Source of the DNA: Gossypium raimondii
Lineage: Eukaryota > Streptophyta > Magnoliopsida > Malvales > Malvaceae
DNA: 64,000 nt
Assembly (NCBI RefSeq): GCF_025698545.1
Contig: NC_068566.1
Location: 47,843,192-47,907,191 of the forward strand
Direction of reading: 5' to 3'
Positions 47,136 through 59,023 of the stretch are shown here, in pieces (within the stretch, counting starts at the first letter, position 1; each line of letters opens with the position of its first letter). The position numbers were made by a program, and so were the translations under genes. The notes beneath the pieces are model-generated. The model ran no database searches, was not told where the DNA came from, and saw nothing but the letters and a program-made list of their open reading frames with translations.

Positions 47136-50100
47136 AATGTTTCCATGATACTTTTAGCGAAAAATATTTATTTGAGACTCAAATTTATTTACGTCAAGTT
47201 CAAGATTTGGTTGCCATGTGTGTAAGCCCATTCTTCCTTTTCTTCAATAATGTAATTAGTAAAGGACTAGAAGCAAATTGGGTTGAAGATGATCGACGGC
47301 CTCCAAGATAGAAGATAAATTATAAACGTGCCAACTTTTGGGATGTTTTCCGATGCTTAAGTTAGATGGAAAGTAATCGTAAGCTTGAGAGGATATTCGG
47401 ATAATATATGTGTATTAGGTGATCTTATACCTCAGAATGGATATAGCTTAGTCTTTTATACTAGAGGTTATTTAGGGACCTAGCAAGGGTGAAGTCGGAA
47501 AATTCTTTTCGGGGTGAGGATAAAATTAAATTGTATATTTTTATGAGAGTTAAAATATAATGCAATTTCACAATTTTAATAATTAATATTTTTATAACTT
47601 TTAAAGGATTAAATCACAATTTTATTATTTTGGGATTAAAGTATAATTTTATCATTTACTAAATTAAATTTTTGTAAAACTTAAAGACCAAAAGTGAAAT
47701 ATTACATTTTAGGGACCGAGTCCCTACCAACTTTTAGGTTCCATCGAGATTCACCATACGTCAAATGCTTGAAATGTAATTATTAATTTTAATTTGAAAC
47801 CCTTTATGATATCCTACTAAGACATGTTCAAAGATATTCTTTATCTAAATCTCATGATTGGTTTGAAATTTAGATAAAAATATTAGGTTTTAGACAAATA
47901 AATTTAACAATATTTTCCGCGTTTTCAAGTTTGTAATATATTATATTACATTTATATATATCATATAACTTATGTTATAGTAAAATTAAATATGCTATAT
48001 CATAATATAAATATTAAAAATATGCTTAGAAATTTAATAAAAATTATATGATGGTCGTAAAAGTTATATATAATTACTAAATATTAAATATCATTTACAA
48101 ATACGGTTGGATTTAAATAAAATTTGAGGATTATATTTCAAATTATTTTATTAAAATCGAATTGAATTGTATATTTTAAAGGATTAAATAAATATTTTAT
48201 CATTTTTAAAGTTGAAAGCATTTTAAAAGGAGTGGATTTGAATTTAACTTAATCCAATCATCAATACCTCAATGTGAAAGTAGTGTTATTATACTTCATA
48301 ATTAATCATAATAGTAATGTGAAATTAAAGCCCAACTATTTTCTCTTGTTATTCCCAAATGAGATTATAATGATTTTGTTTGACTTTTATATATCCAAAT
48401 TCATTGTATCCCTTAATTAATGGCTTTAGGAGGTTCTTGTTTGATGATTCCAATCTCCCACATTCACACTTTTTACCCACAATTAATTATAAATTAATGC
48501 AATTGTTTTTTGTTTTATTTAAGATATTATTTGAATTTAGTAAGATAGATTGGAGAGAGAGAGAGAAATTAAAGAAACAAAAAGAAAGACTTTGAAGAAG
48601 GTGAGTTGAGTCACATGGACAGTTTTAAGTTTTTGTAAACAAATGTGAGTTTGGAAGGTCTCCTATTTTGTTTTTTTTAAAATATTTTTATCGACCTACA
48701 AGCAAGAGAATAATGTGTTTCAGTGTACTCGAATTCACATCATCCTACATTAGTAACAATACCCATGTCAAAACACTTGGTTTGAGATGATTTTCGATTT
48801 TTCGATTTCTCCTACTCAACCTTACTAACGACCAATTTATTGGTCCCATTGATTTCTCAATTTTTCCTACTCAACCCTATGTTAATCCTGTTGATTCTAG
48901 ACAGAACACTTTATTTGAATTGATTTTTGATTTCTCAATTTCTCTTACTCAACCTTATAAATCACCAGCTTGTTGATCCTATTGATTTTAGGTAGCTACT
49001 TGTCATCCCAAATGATTGTTGGGTCTACAATTGGTAGAGCTAAGTGCTTGAAGGCTTGAATTATATTTGGGTTATAGCCTATTGGATTATAGGTTTGGTT
49101 ATACTTTGGTATGACAAATATATAAGGATGATTAAAATAGGGAGACCAAGCTTTGCATAGTCATCTATTCCAAAAGCCCACTTCAGTCCTTGTCTTGTGT
49201 TGCTCTATTAAAGCCTTTAGGTCTTCATATTACAATAGTTTCAGATTTGGGCCCTGGCAAACATTGTATGGGCTCAAGAGTGAAGCTTGTTTGAAAAAAT
49301 CTTTTATTATTGGTCAAGTTTTACTATTAGTCCTTGTGCTATGTATAAGTTCACGATTTAATTCTTAGACTCTAATTTAATTAATTTTAGTTTTGACTTG
49401 AATAGTATTTGTTGAATTCATTAATGTTGCATTTGGGAACATGAATTTAAGAATTTGGGTATGAATTTTATCTACTATATGAATGCATATATTATGAATA
49501 AATTTGTTGTCTATATCACTCAATTCCTTATGAATTTCAAATTCATTACTAGATAGGAATCGAATAAACCGATGGATTTGAAAAATAATCATGAATACTA
49601 CATTTACGTGTGTATTATCACTCAATTTACACTATTTTCGGAATCCAAATTCAGAACTTGAAATCTAACTCAAGTGGCAGACATCAAATTCATTTCATGA
49701 CTCACAAAAATGTCATATCATTTTAATCAAATTTTGAAAAGTATAGGGACTAAAAATGATCAAGTTAGAGAACAATAATTAAATCCTTAACTTATGGTAC
49801 CATTTGAAGTAGGATTGAAATTTCAAAATTCATAAAGTATGGGGATTAAAATAGATAAAATTAGACCTTTATCATTTACTTTTTTCAATCCTTTATTAAT
49901 AAGGTTAATTCCACCAAATGTTCCTAAATTATGATCTAAATTTTAAATTAGTCCTTAAACTTTAAAACATTATAATTGAGTTCTCAAAATATCAATAACA
50001 TACCAATTAAATCCTCCTATCAACATAGGTGTCTTGTAAAGACAATATAAAGTATTTCACATATCCCTCTTTTGTTTTTTTTTTGTTTTTCAAATATGAT

Positions 50101-50487
50101 ATCTAACGTGACGTATATCTTTAAAATTAATATAGATTTCTTCGCTATTTTATTTAGCCATAAGTAAACATGAAATTTGCCCAGAATATTTTGTGAATCT
50201 AAGCTCTTGATAATCCTATTGTAGGAGGACACTCGAGGCATCCAATGATAAATATATTTTCTCTAACATATCCTCACCAATAACTTCTATTTACATAATT
50301 TCAATTGAGAACGAATAAGTAATAAGGTTGGATTATATTCACTTACATTTCATTGTATTATAATACATACATGAATTACATAAATAATATAAGGATGATT
50401 CATTTCATGATATCATATACTATATTAGATTATGACACATTCTTAATATAGGCGGAAATAATTATATAATAAATTTACTAAAATTTA
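47136..50487. other. Intergenic region, no gene seen
   Basis: AT-rich spacer with an inverted dispersed-repeat remnant (47500-47750), a partial SINE-like copy (48690-48790, minus) and MITE-arm-like sequence around 49319-49990. The frames at 48380-50241 are unconvincing. Confidence 0.5.
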
Positions 50488-50944
50488 TGATAAACTGCAT
50501 CAATGGTCATTCTAAAATAAGTTTTGTCCTATTTTGGTCACTCTAAATAAGGGCGAATTAGTCATTGTCGTTAAAATTTTTATTTTTTTTATGGATTATT
50601 GATGTGACACATAAGCCCATTGAGTGACTGGCATGTGATATTTTTATTGACTTTTGACTAAAGTTTAAGGTCGTCTCTATAAAGTTTAAGAGGAAAATGT
50701 TTTGGACTAATTATAGGGAGGTCCCTAAACTTTAGTCAAAAGTCGACAAAAAAATGCCACGCGTCAGTCACTTAATGTGCTAATGTGCCATGTCAACAAC
50801 CCGTTAAAAGAAAACGAATATTTTAACGGTAATGACTAATTTACATAATTATTTTATTTAGAGTGACTAAATTGAAAAAAAAAAATTGGAGTGACCAAAA
50901 TAGAACATACCCTATTTTAAAGTGATCGTGGATGTAATTTGCGC
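50488..50944. mobile_element. Long-arm MITE, Mutator-like, 9-bp duplication
   Basis: The left arm (ATAAACTGCATCAATGGTCA, CCTATTTTGGTCACTCTAAA, TTAGTCATTGTCGTTAAAAT) is mirrored in the right arm (reversed: CAAATTACATCCACGATCAC, TCTATTTTGGTCACTCCAA, TTAGTCATTACCGTTAAAAT) over about 190 bp. The flanking nonamers TAAAATTTA and TAAAAATTA agree at 8 of 9. It has the same architecture as the 30274-30638 element. Confidence 0.72.
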
Positions 50945-51572
50945 TAAAAATTATCATGAGAACCAAATATAGCTTTTGCTCAAATAATAAAATTGAGAGA
51001 GTAAACTTTAAGGTTTATTAGGTATAAATCCATATGTTTTTTTTAGATTTATTAAAATATAAAAAGACATAAATATCCTCAAAATAATATTTATTGATTT
51101 ATAAAATGAAACGAGACTTTTATTAAAATAATAAAATTGAAAGAGTAAACTTTAAGGTTTCCTAGATTCGAATCCATATGCTTTTTTCTCGATTTATCGA
51201 AATATAGAAAGGCATAAATACTCTCAAAATAATATTTATTGGTTTATAAAACGAATGTGTTTTTGTTAAATTCACAATTGAGTTGATACCGATTAATAGA
51301 TAACACTAAATCAAAAGTATTATACATAGTATAGTATAAATCATGCATTTCATTTATTTTTTAAAAATATTTTTCATATTTATTTTATAATCTATGTTCG
51401 AAATTCGTGATTATCGGGTTTCAAAAGTGGAATATGATATAAAGTTGTTATTTAGCATTGTATTCTCCTATGGTTGGTTTAATTAGTGGATGAATGTCCG
51501 TTGAGCCATCAACAATAATTGAGGTGGCTTATTTAGTTACACCTTCTAATATCCAACCCCATTGAAAAAATA
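50945..51572. other. Intergenic spacer, no gene seen
   Basis: Two similar 110-bp segments (about 50985-51105 and 51130-51250) share AGAGTAAACTTTAAGGTTT, CATAAAT(A)CTC(A)AAAATAATATTTATTG and TTTATAAAACGA in order, so this is a diverged tandem duplication. Nothing else is visible. Confidence 0.5.
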
Positions 51573-54500
51573 GGTTAAATTACACTAAGTTTGCGTTTTG
51601 GTTATTTAATTTCAAAAAGTTACTGTAAGAGCTCATTTTTGCCCGGGCCCATACCAGCAAAACAAACCCAAATGATAAAAACAAAAATAGTCCATTTACA
51701 GAAAATTTAAACCCAAAATTACAATGTCCCGAACAGGCCCAATAAGAATTAAAACCTCCCAAAACCTAAACTAGTTTTCAGCCTTCAACAGCTTTCAGCT
51801 TCAGCCGCAGTTTTCCCTCGGCCTCATGTGCCCCACGAGCCACGCCTTCGCACACCACGTCCGCACCTCCATACAACCTTCACACACCGCCACGCGCGGC
51901 GCGTACGTCGTACCTGTAAGAACGACAAGCAAACAAAAAGGGCAGAAATCGACAGCAAAAAAAAGGACAGATTTCTTTTGATTTTTTTATTTTATTTTTT
52001 TCATTTTCTGCTATAAAGGCATATTTAAGAATCTGTAAACAGGGATACTGTATCAAAAAACGAAATCAATACAAAAATACAAAAAAAAATTCAAAAACCA
52101 AAAAATACACCGTTTTAGGTGATTCCCCAACTCTATTTTTATTTTCAGTTTTCTTTGATTTTTTTTGGTAAAAAAATAAATAAATAAAAAGGAGAGGGAA
52201 AGGGGACCTACCGGGAATTTGTCGTCTTCACGTCGGCTCAAATCGCCGTTCGTGGCGGAGCCATGGCGAAGGAGCGGCGGATTCAGGCAAGGAGACAAGG
52301 GGTCGAAACCCCAATGGAGGCAGAAGCAGCAATTTCTTTTTTTTTTTTTATGTATGGGCTGCAGTTGTTTATTTTTTAGGTAAACTTTTGTTTAAATAAC
52401 ATTACAATACGATGCCGTTTTGAGCTAGGGTTCCTAGTGTCAAAACGACGCCGTTTAGTGGCCATGACCCTCGCAGTGACCAGACCCGGGGAAGGATCCG
52501 CGAGTTTTGGCCTCCGTTGGGCAATTTGCGCAAATGTTCCTCTCTCTTTTGCGGCGTGTTCAATTTGATCCTTTCTGTTTTTTAATTTTGCTCCGCATTT
52601 TCGTCGTTGTTTCATTTCGACCGAGCTTTCAACGCTACGTTTTGGGGAAGCGGGATATTTTCCTCTTTAGCCCCCATGTTATTCGCTCGTGCCCTTTTTG
52701 GTCCTCAATTCTGCTTTATTTTCATTTTTTTCCTTTTTATTTCGAATTTAATACAATTTTGTCCATACTTATTTAATTTAATGTACTTAATTTTTTTATG
52801 CTGTTTACATTTTTATTTTTTTTGATATATTTATTTTAAAATTTAACTCTTTTTTTGTTTAAGTTTAATACATTTTTAATTTTATTATCAATACTATTTT
52901 AATATTATAATATATTATTATTTTGAATCTATCATTATTATATTATAAATTTACCATGTTTTATTGTTCAAAATTTATTATATATCATTATTTAAATTTC
53001 CACATTTTTATGTATATTTTCATGCAATATCAATATGTTTTATATACAATTTTTAATATTCTATTCTATAATACATTTCCTCCAATGTAAATATTTTTAT
53101 AATGCTATTATATAATAATATTAAATGCGTATATATTTCATATTAAATTATTTTCATTATCCATACATACATAATCTATTGTTAATTTCATATTATTATA
53201 TAGATATTTTATCTCTTTCAAATATTTTAACATTTTTAATTTATTTCAACTTATTTCAATATTGTTAATTTATTCAAATTTATTTTATTTTAATTCATAT
53301 ATTATACTTATTTCTTAAATTATGTTTAAATTTTGTATATTTCATTAGTGTTTATGTAAATTTACTTGGTTTCAATTAGTCTTCTATTACTTGCCAATGT
53401 TGGTATTTGTATGATATATGGTTGAGATAATTATTGCTATGCTTGTTTAAATTTATTTATTGATTATTCATTATTCATTAGTGTACATTCTAATTTACGA
53501 ATACCATTTCGCGTTGTACGTTATTATTTCATTGTTTTATTTGTTCAAAAGATTACGTTCAATATCATTCAAATACCAAGAGCATTTTTTATTCAAAAAG
53601 TTTTCAAAAATGACGCAATACTCGACATTTGGGATCTTAAAAAAGATTGAGCCCTAACGTATTGGGTTCCAATTTTCCTCGTTGAATCTAAATAATCGAG
53701 GATATGCTTTAATCAAAACACATAAATAAAAGCTCATTCTTGAGAATTCGACACGTTGTGTCCTAATGCATTGGATATGACATGTTATTTTCTCGAGACG
53801 AGGATTCTTCTAAAAATAAAGGCAATATGCGGTGTTTAGGAATTTTGGGAAATTGAACCCTAACTTACCGGGTTTTGATTTTTCATTTGACCCAAATAAC
53901 CAAATACCCTTCTTAAAATGCATAGGTTTTGAAAATCAAGAGATAGACTTAATTTTGAGGATTTAAAATGTAGCACTCTAACTTACTGAGTGCGACAATT
54001 TATTTCTTTGAAATAAGTGAGTATCATCATCCAATTTATTTCATTCAAATTTTCTTTTTAAAGGATCGTATTTTAAAATCGTTTCAAATTCTCGACACTA
54101 AGACATTAAACAATCAATTTGGTACCAATTTTGGGCGTTACGAGGGTGCTAACCCTTCCTCGTGCGTAACCGACCCCCGAACCTATTTTCTCATAATTCG
54201 TAGACCTAAAATCGTTTTCAAGGTGATCCAATCACGCCCCATTAAAGATCGGTGGCGACTCCCATTTTCATTTTTTTAAAGTCGATCCCCGTTTTTCAAA
54301 TACATAAAAAATGGTTTCAACAGTTACAATATGGTCATTGAATTATTTAAAAATTTTCATTTAAGCCATTGAACTATTCAAAAATTTTCATTTAAGTCAC
54401 CAGGCTGTTAAGTTTTTTTTTTTTAAGTCTAGCTAGTGATATCTAAGTAATGATTTGACAATCGGTAACCCATCAACTAGTAGAAGAACATATCTTAGAT

Positions 54501-54805
54501 CCAAGTCGATTTGACGGTCAGACTCTGAGATCAAAGAAGAAATTTGTTTGGATTTTGGTTCGCAGATTCATAATATTTAAAATTATTTCATAAAAGAAAC
54601 TGAACTGTAAAAATAGAAGGGGATGAAAGCTTTTAATTCAAGCAAGTGGTGTGAAAGGATTAGGCCATGCAATAACGATTTTAACAGTCTAATGATTTAA
54701 GTGAAAATTTTCAAATAATTCAATGATAATTTTGTAACTTTTTGAAGTTGAGTGACCAAAATGTAAACTTATTAATAGTTTAGTGACCTTGGATATAGTT
54801 TACCC
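51573..54805. mobile_element. MITE split by a solo LTR, upstream of the ArfGAP gene
   Basis: The left piece 51573-51623 (GGTTAAATTACACTAAG .. TTTCAAAAAGTTAC) and the right piece from 54323 (GTTACAATATGGTCATTGAA ..) join across the LTR into a continuous copy of the family seen at 15359-15850. The right end TAGTTTACCC is the terminal inverted repeat. Without the LTR and one duplicated GTTAC the MITE is about 530 bp. Its right end lies 384 bp before the ArfGAP start codon. Confidence 0.75.
51624..54322 (+). mobile_element. Solo LTR (family P, copy 2) with GTTAC target duplication
   Basis: Begins TGTAAGAGCTCATTTTTGCC and ends AATGGTTTCAACA. The flanking pentamers 51619-51623 and 54323-54327 are both GTTAC. 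Length is 2,699 bp. It shares GCCCGGGCCC, GGATCCGCG, an AT-rich middle, the stem-loop (54137-54170) and the periodic CCTAACTTACTGG-type motif (here four variants at about 53653, 53762, 53859 and 53977) with the other family members. Frames at 51828-52825 and 53460-53657 are LTR sequence, not genes. Confidence 0.9.
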
Positions 54806-55189
54806 CAAAAAACTCCTGCCCAACCACCGCCACCCACGGAGGAAAGGAGGAAGCTCCGCCATTTCAAGGTCATTTTCGTCCTTCCCAAAACCCCTAATTA
54901 ATTAAAAAAGGCCACAATCGTCATTACATAATCAAACCAAATCATCCCTCTCAAAAAAGGGGAAAAAAAAAAAAAACCCCCAATCCAAATCCAAATCCAA
55001 TTGCAATTGATTTTGCTTTTTACACTTTTTATTTAATATATCTTTCAAAATCTAAAGCCAGAGGAGGTGTTCGATATTCGATCCCACCCCTCTTCAGTGC
55101 AAAAAATCTTTCCTTTATATATAATATAAATAATATTTTCGTTTTAAATTTCAAAAAGAAAAAAATTGAAAGAAAAAAAAGAAGCATCG
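54806..55189 (+). promoter_or_regulatory. Promoter and 5' leader of the ArfGAP gene
   Basis: TTTATATATAATATAAAT near 55116-55133 is a possible TATA region, but the pyrimidine-rich sequence before it (55010-55100) could already be leader, so the transcription start is open. The purine run AAAAAGAAAAAAATTGAAAG leads to the ATG at 55190. The MITE with the solo LTR ends at the left border of this segment. Confidence 0.4.
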
Positions 55190-58100
55190 ATGGCGTCGTC
55201 GTCCGATAATCTGACCGACAAGAATGCCGTTTTCAGAAAGCTGAAAGCAAAATCAGAAAACAAGGTGTTTTTTATTTTATTTTATTTTTAAATTTTAAGT
55301 ATGATTGTTCTATTGATTTATCTGTAGATCTGTGTCAGATCTGGAATTTCCGTTAGTTGATATTCGATTTGTTTATTTTTTTATATATTTTTTTGTTAGA
55401 TGTGTTTCGATTGTAATGCGAAGAATCCAACATGGGCGTCAGTGACCTACGGGATCTTTCTTTGCATCGATTGCTCAGCCGTTCATCGGAGTCTCGGTGT
55501 ACACATCAGCTTTGTCAGGTTTCATTATTTTTAATATGGTTTTGGATTTAGTTTTCGTGTTTTTTTTTTGCGTTAATTAGTGATGCGTTTTAATTATTCG
55601 TGAAAAGGCTTTTTGTCTTGCTTTAGAACAACCGTTTTATATGGGAATTTATGGATACAGCTGAGATATCTAGTGTGGAAATTTGTAAATTGTAATCCGG
55701 TTTTGGGTCCCTTGAAATTCAATTGAAGGAATGAATGATAGGAGGAAATTTGGTTTTTGGTATTCTATTTACGTGCTTCTGAATTATGAATTTTCATGTT
55801 CAGAGATGTTTCGACACTTCTTGTTTCTAGTGTTGGAGAGATTCCTGAACTGAAATGGTTTTTGGGGCAATTGTTTATGTATGATAATATGCGGTTAAAG
55901 TGACTTTTTTATTTATAATGCAAATGGGATAAGCTGTTCCTGTATCGGCTTTTGTTCTTCCTTTGATATAGTTTTGAAATTTACTTAGAAAGGCTCCTTT
56001 TTATTTTTCTTGAGTTTTTGATAGAATAAGCCCATTCTGTAGAGAGATTAATCTGGTATTAACCGAACCTGTTTGAGTTTTTTGTGGGTAAACAATGCAA
56101 TATGCACATCACCTCCCTATATTTTACTTCTTTTTGTTTGTTTTGTCGGTGTGTTTAGCCGAATTTGAAGGTACAAAACCACACCACCTTCTTAGGAGTC
56201 GAGATTGTCCTTATTGGCCTAAAAAGCTAAGGTGTTTTGTTAGATGTATTTTCCTCTTTGAAAAACTTGTATATTTTATGCAGGTCTACAAATTTAGATT
56301 CTTGGTCTACTGAACAATTGAAAATGATGATCTATGGAGGTAACAACCGTGCACAGGTTTTCTTTAAGCAGCATGGATGGTCTGATGGGGGCAAAATTGA
56401 GGCCAAATATACTTCAAGAGCGGCTGATTTATATAGGCAAATATTATCAAAAGAAGTTGCTAAGAGTATGGCAGAGGAGGCAGGTTTGCCTTCATCCCCT
56501 GTTGCTTCCCAGTCACCCCAAGCACCCAATGGACCTCTTAATAGCAAGACTGATGAAACTCCTAAAGAAATTCCTTTAGGTGGGCAAGAAAAAGTAGAAC
56601 TTCCCGCTTCACCGAAAGCTTCTCATAAAGTTGTTACCAGCACTGTTAAGAAGCCTCTAGGTGCAAAAAGAACTGGAAAAACTGGAGGACTTGGTGCCAG
56701 AAAGCTTACTTCAAAGGTATTCCTTCCAGACCTTCTTGAGCAATACAATTACTGCAGAATGATCATAAGGATATCTTGATTAGAATATTTACATGTTTTT
56801 GGAGTTATTTTAAATGCCCTTCCTCTTAATAACCTAGTTTTCTTTACTTGCAGCCAAGTGAAAATCTGTATGATCAAAAGCCTGAAGAACGAGTTGTTCC
56901 TGTTGCTTCCCCTACTAATAACACTGCACCTGTTAGCTCAACTTTTCCATCTCGTTTTGAGTATGTAGACAATGATCAATCTTCTGAGTCGAGTTCTGGT
57001 GGCCCACAAATTCTTAGCCATGTTGCTCCGCCAAAGTCATCAAGCTTCTTTGCAGAATTTGGCATGGACAGTGGTTTTCAGAAGAAATCAAGCTCAAATA
57101 CCTCAAAAGTGCAAGTAAGTAATATGACCAAGAAATTAAATATACATATTTTGTTGATAATTGGGGATAGGGGTAAGAATTCTGGGGAGTTGGCACTTGG
57201 TCAAGAGGTTGTTGGCAAAGAACTTAAATATTGTGTGTATAAATGGCTGATTAGTTTAATGGAATTGTCTCCTTTTGGTTTTAGAACATCTTACTCTTCT
57301 CTATGATTCCCCATATCACTCAAGGTTAATTGTAATACCTGTACTGCTAGAAACTTTCAACTTCTTAATGAGGATGTCTGGTTATGCTTTTAGCTAGCAG
57401 TACTCTTTTCCTTGAAAATCAAATTTCAGGACATAGCCTTCAATCTACTTGAATGTGTCACTTTGCCTTCCAAATCATAGAATTTGAAAAGGAAATGTTC
57501 CCATATAGGAGATATTCATGCAGTGTAATGTGTGAGAATTTAATGGATGAGAAGTGTTTTAACTTTTATAATATCCCCCCTGGAAGGGGTCAATCTTAGT
57601 CATTATTTCTGCTTGTATCTTCTTTTGCCATTCGGGTTTGTTTCTTATTGCTTCGTTTTTGCTATCAGGTTCAGGAAACTGATGAAGCTAGGAGAAAGTT
57701 CTCAAATGCAAAATCTATTTCATCAGCCCAATATTTTGGTGATAATACCAGAGCAGACAATGATGCTCAAGTTACTTTGCAGAAATTCTCAGTACGTGCT
57801 GTGTAGCTATTTCTTTCTTGACAGATATAATTTAAGGCTCAAAATACTGTATCCTTATCTACCACCAACTTTTACTACCATCTTTTAACAGCTTCTTTTT
57901 CTTTCATATGTGCGCATAACCAGAATTAATTTATCCATGAAATGTGGTTTTGTGAGACCTGATAGTCACCTGGTCTTTTACAGGGTTCAACAGCCATCTC
58001 CAGTGCTGATCTATTTGGTCATTCTGCTGATGGTTCTATTGATGTCGCTGCTAGCGATCTAATCAATCGACTCTCTTTCCAGGTATGCTTTGTAAATTGC

Positions 58101-58280
58101 ATCTTTTATGCATTCCCCGTATTTCTTTATCGAGTATAAGTTCATTTATTTCTTTATCATTATCGGTTTCAGGCCCAACAAGATATCTCAAACCTCAAGA
58201 ACATAGCTGGTGAGACAGGAAAGAAACTTAGCTCATTGGCATCGACACTAATGTCGGATCTCCAGGACAGAATCCTTTAA
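55190..58280 (+). CDS. AGD8: ADP-ribosylation factor GTPase-activating protein, AGD8/9/10 type
   Basis: Seven coding exons join in frame: 55190-55264, 55400-55518, 56284-56716, 56854-57114, 57669-57791, 57984-58082 and 58173-58280, all with GT..AG borders, giving 405 residues. The N-terminal ArfGAP domain (about 12-130) has the zinc finger C27-x2-C30-x16-C47-x2-C50 and the catalytic arginine R55 in HRSLGVH. It stimulates GTP hydrolysis on ARF1-type GTPases in Golgi/COPI traffic. After a Pro/Ser-rich linker, the C-terminal part has [34 protein letters not shown] and a final [23 protein letters not shown] amphipathic region, as in ArfGAP2/3-type proteins; Arabidopsis AGD8, 9 and 10 are this group and about this length. 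Exon 5 could start 6 bases later (second CAG), dropping Val-Gln. Frames at 56095-57888 that run into introns are artefacts. Confidence 0.94.
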
Positions 58281-59023
58281 TGCAAGTGTTCTGACCTTTA
58301 AAAAAACATGTTTTGTTATTTTACCAGCCTATATATGTTTTTGTACTGAATGTAAAGCTATTTTTATCATAAAATTCTTTTCAAATAATATCTTAAAAAA
58401 AAAAAAAGAACCTTAAATGTCATGGCAGGCTGGTTTTCTTTTCTTTGTTACCACTATTTCCAATTTGTGGTATTTTTATTAGACCCTTTCGTATAGAATT
58501 CGTATGTGTATCAACTGTAAACCAAAGCGAAGTTGTCATGTTGTGCGTGTATTAGGAAAAGGTATGTTGAAATTGTGAACTACATTGCCTTTTGCCTGTT
58601 TTTAACTTTTCTCATATTGCTTTCTCTCTCTTTTTTTTTACCTGTTTGCCGTTCATTATTAGTATGATATGATATTATTGTTTAGTTAGTGAATAAATTG
58701 GGGATTGCCTTTTTTATTTATTTATATTTTAGGGTTTATATTTGGAGGATTAATTAAGAGGTTGAACTTGAAACAGTAAACGTACTATGAAGGCCCTTGC
58801 AATAACGAGATGAGATTGTCTTTGTATGTTAGATTAAAAAATAAAATTTTTTGTTAAAATTTTTATTTAGTTTTGTTGTAAAAAATGGTTTTTGTATTTC
58901 ATTAATTATGTTTTTAATTAATAAAAAAGATTAATTTACTCTTTAATTTAATTAACAAAAATTAATTTTGTTCTTGGACCTCTATAAAATCTGTCAAATA
59001 AGGTGTCAAATGTCAATTATGGG
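58281..59023 (+). other. ArfGAP 3' untranslated region and spacer
   Basis: Transcript end sequence probably runs to about 58390-58570. TTGTACTGAATGTAAAG and TATGTTTTTG are plausible near-upstream elements, but no clear AATAAA is visible. The rest is spacer up to the solo LTR. Confidence 0.4.
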
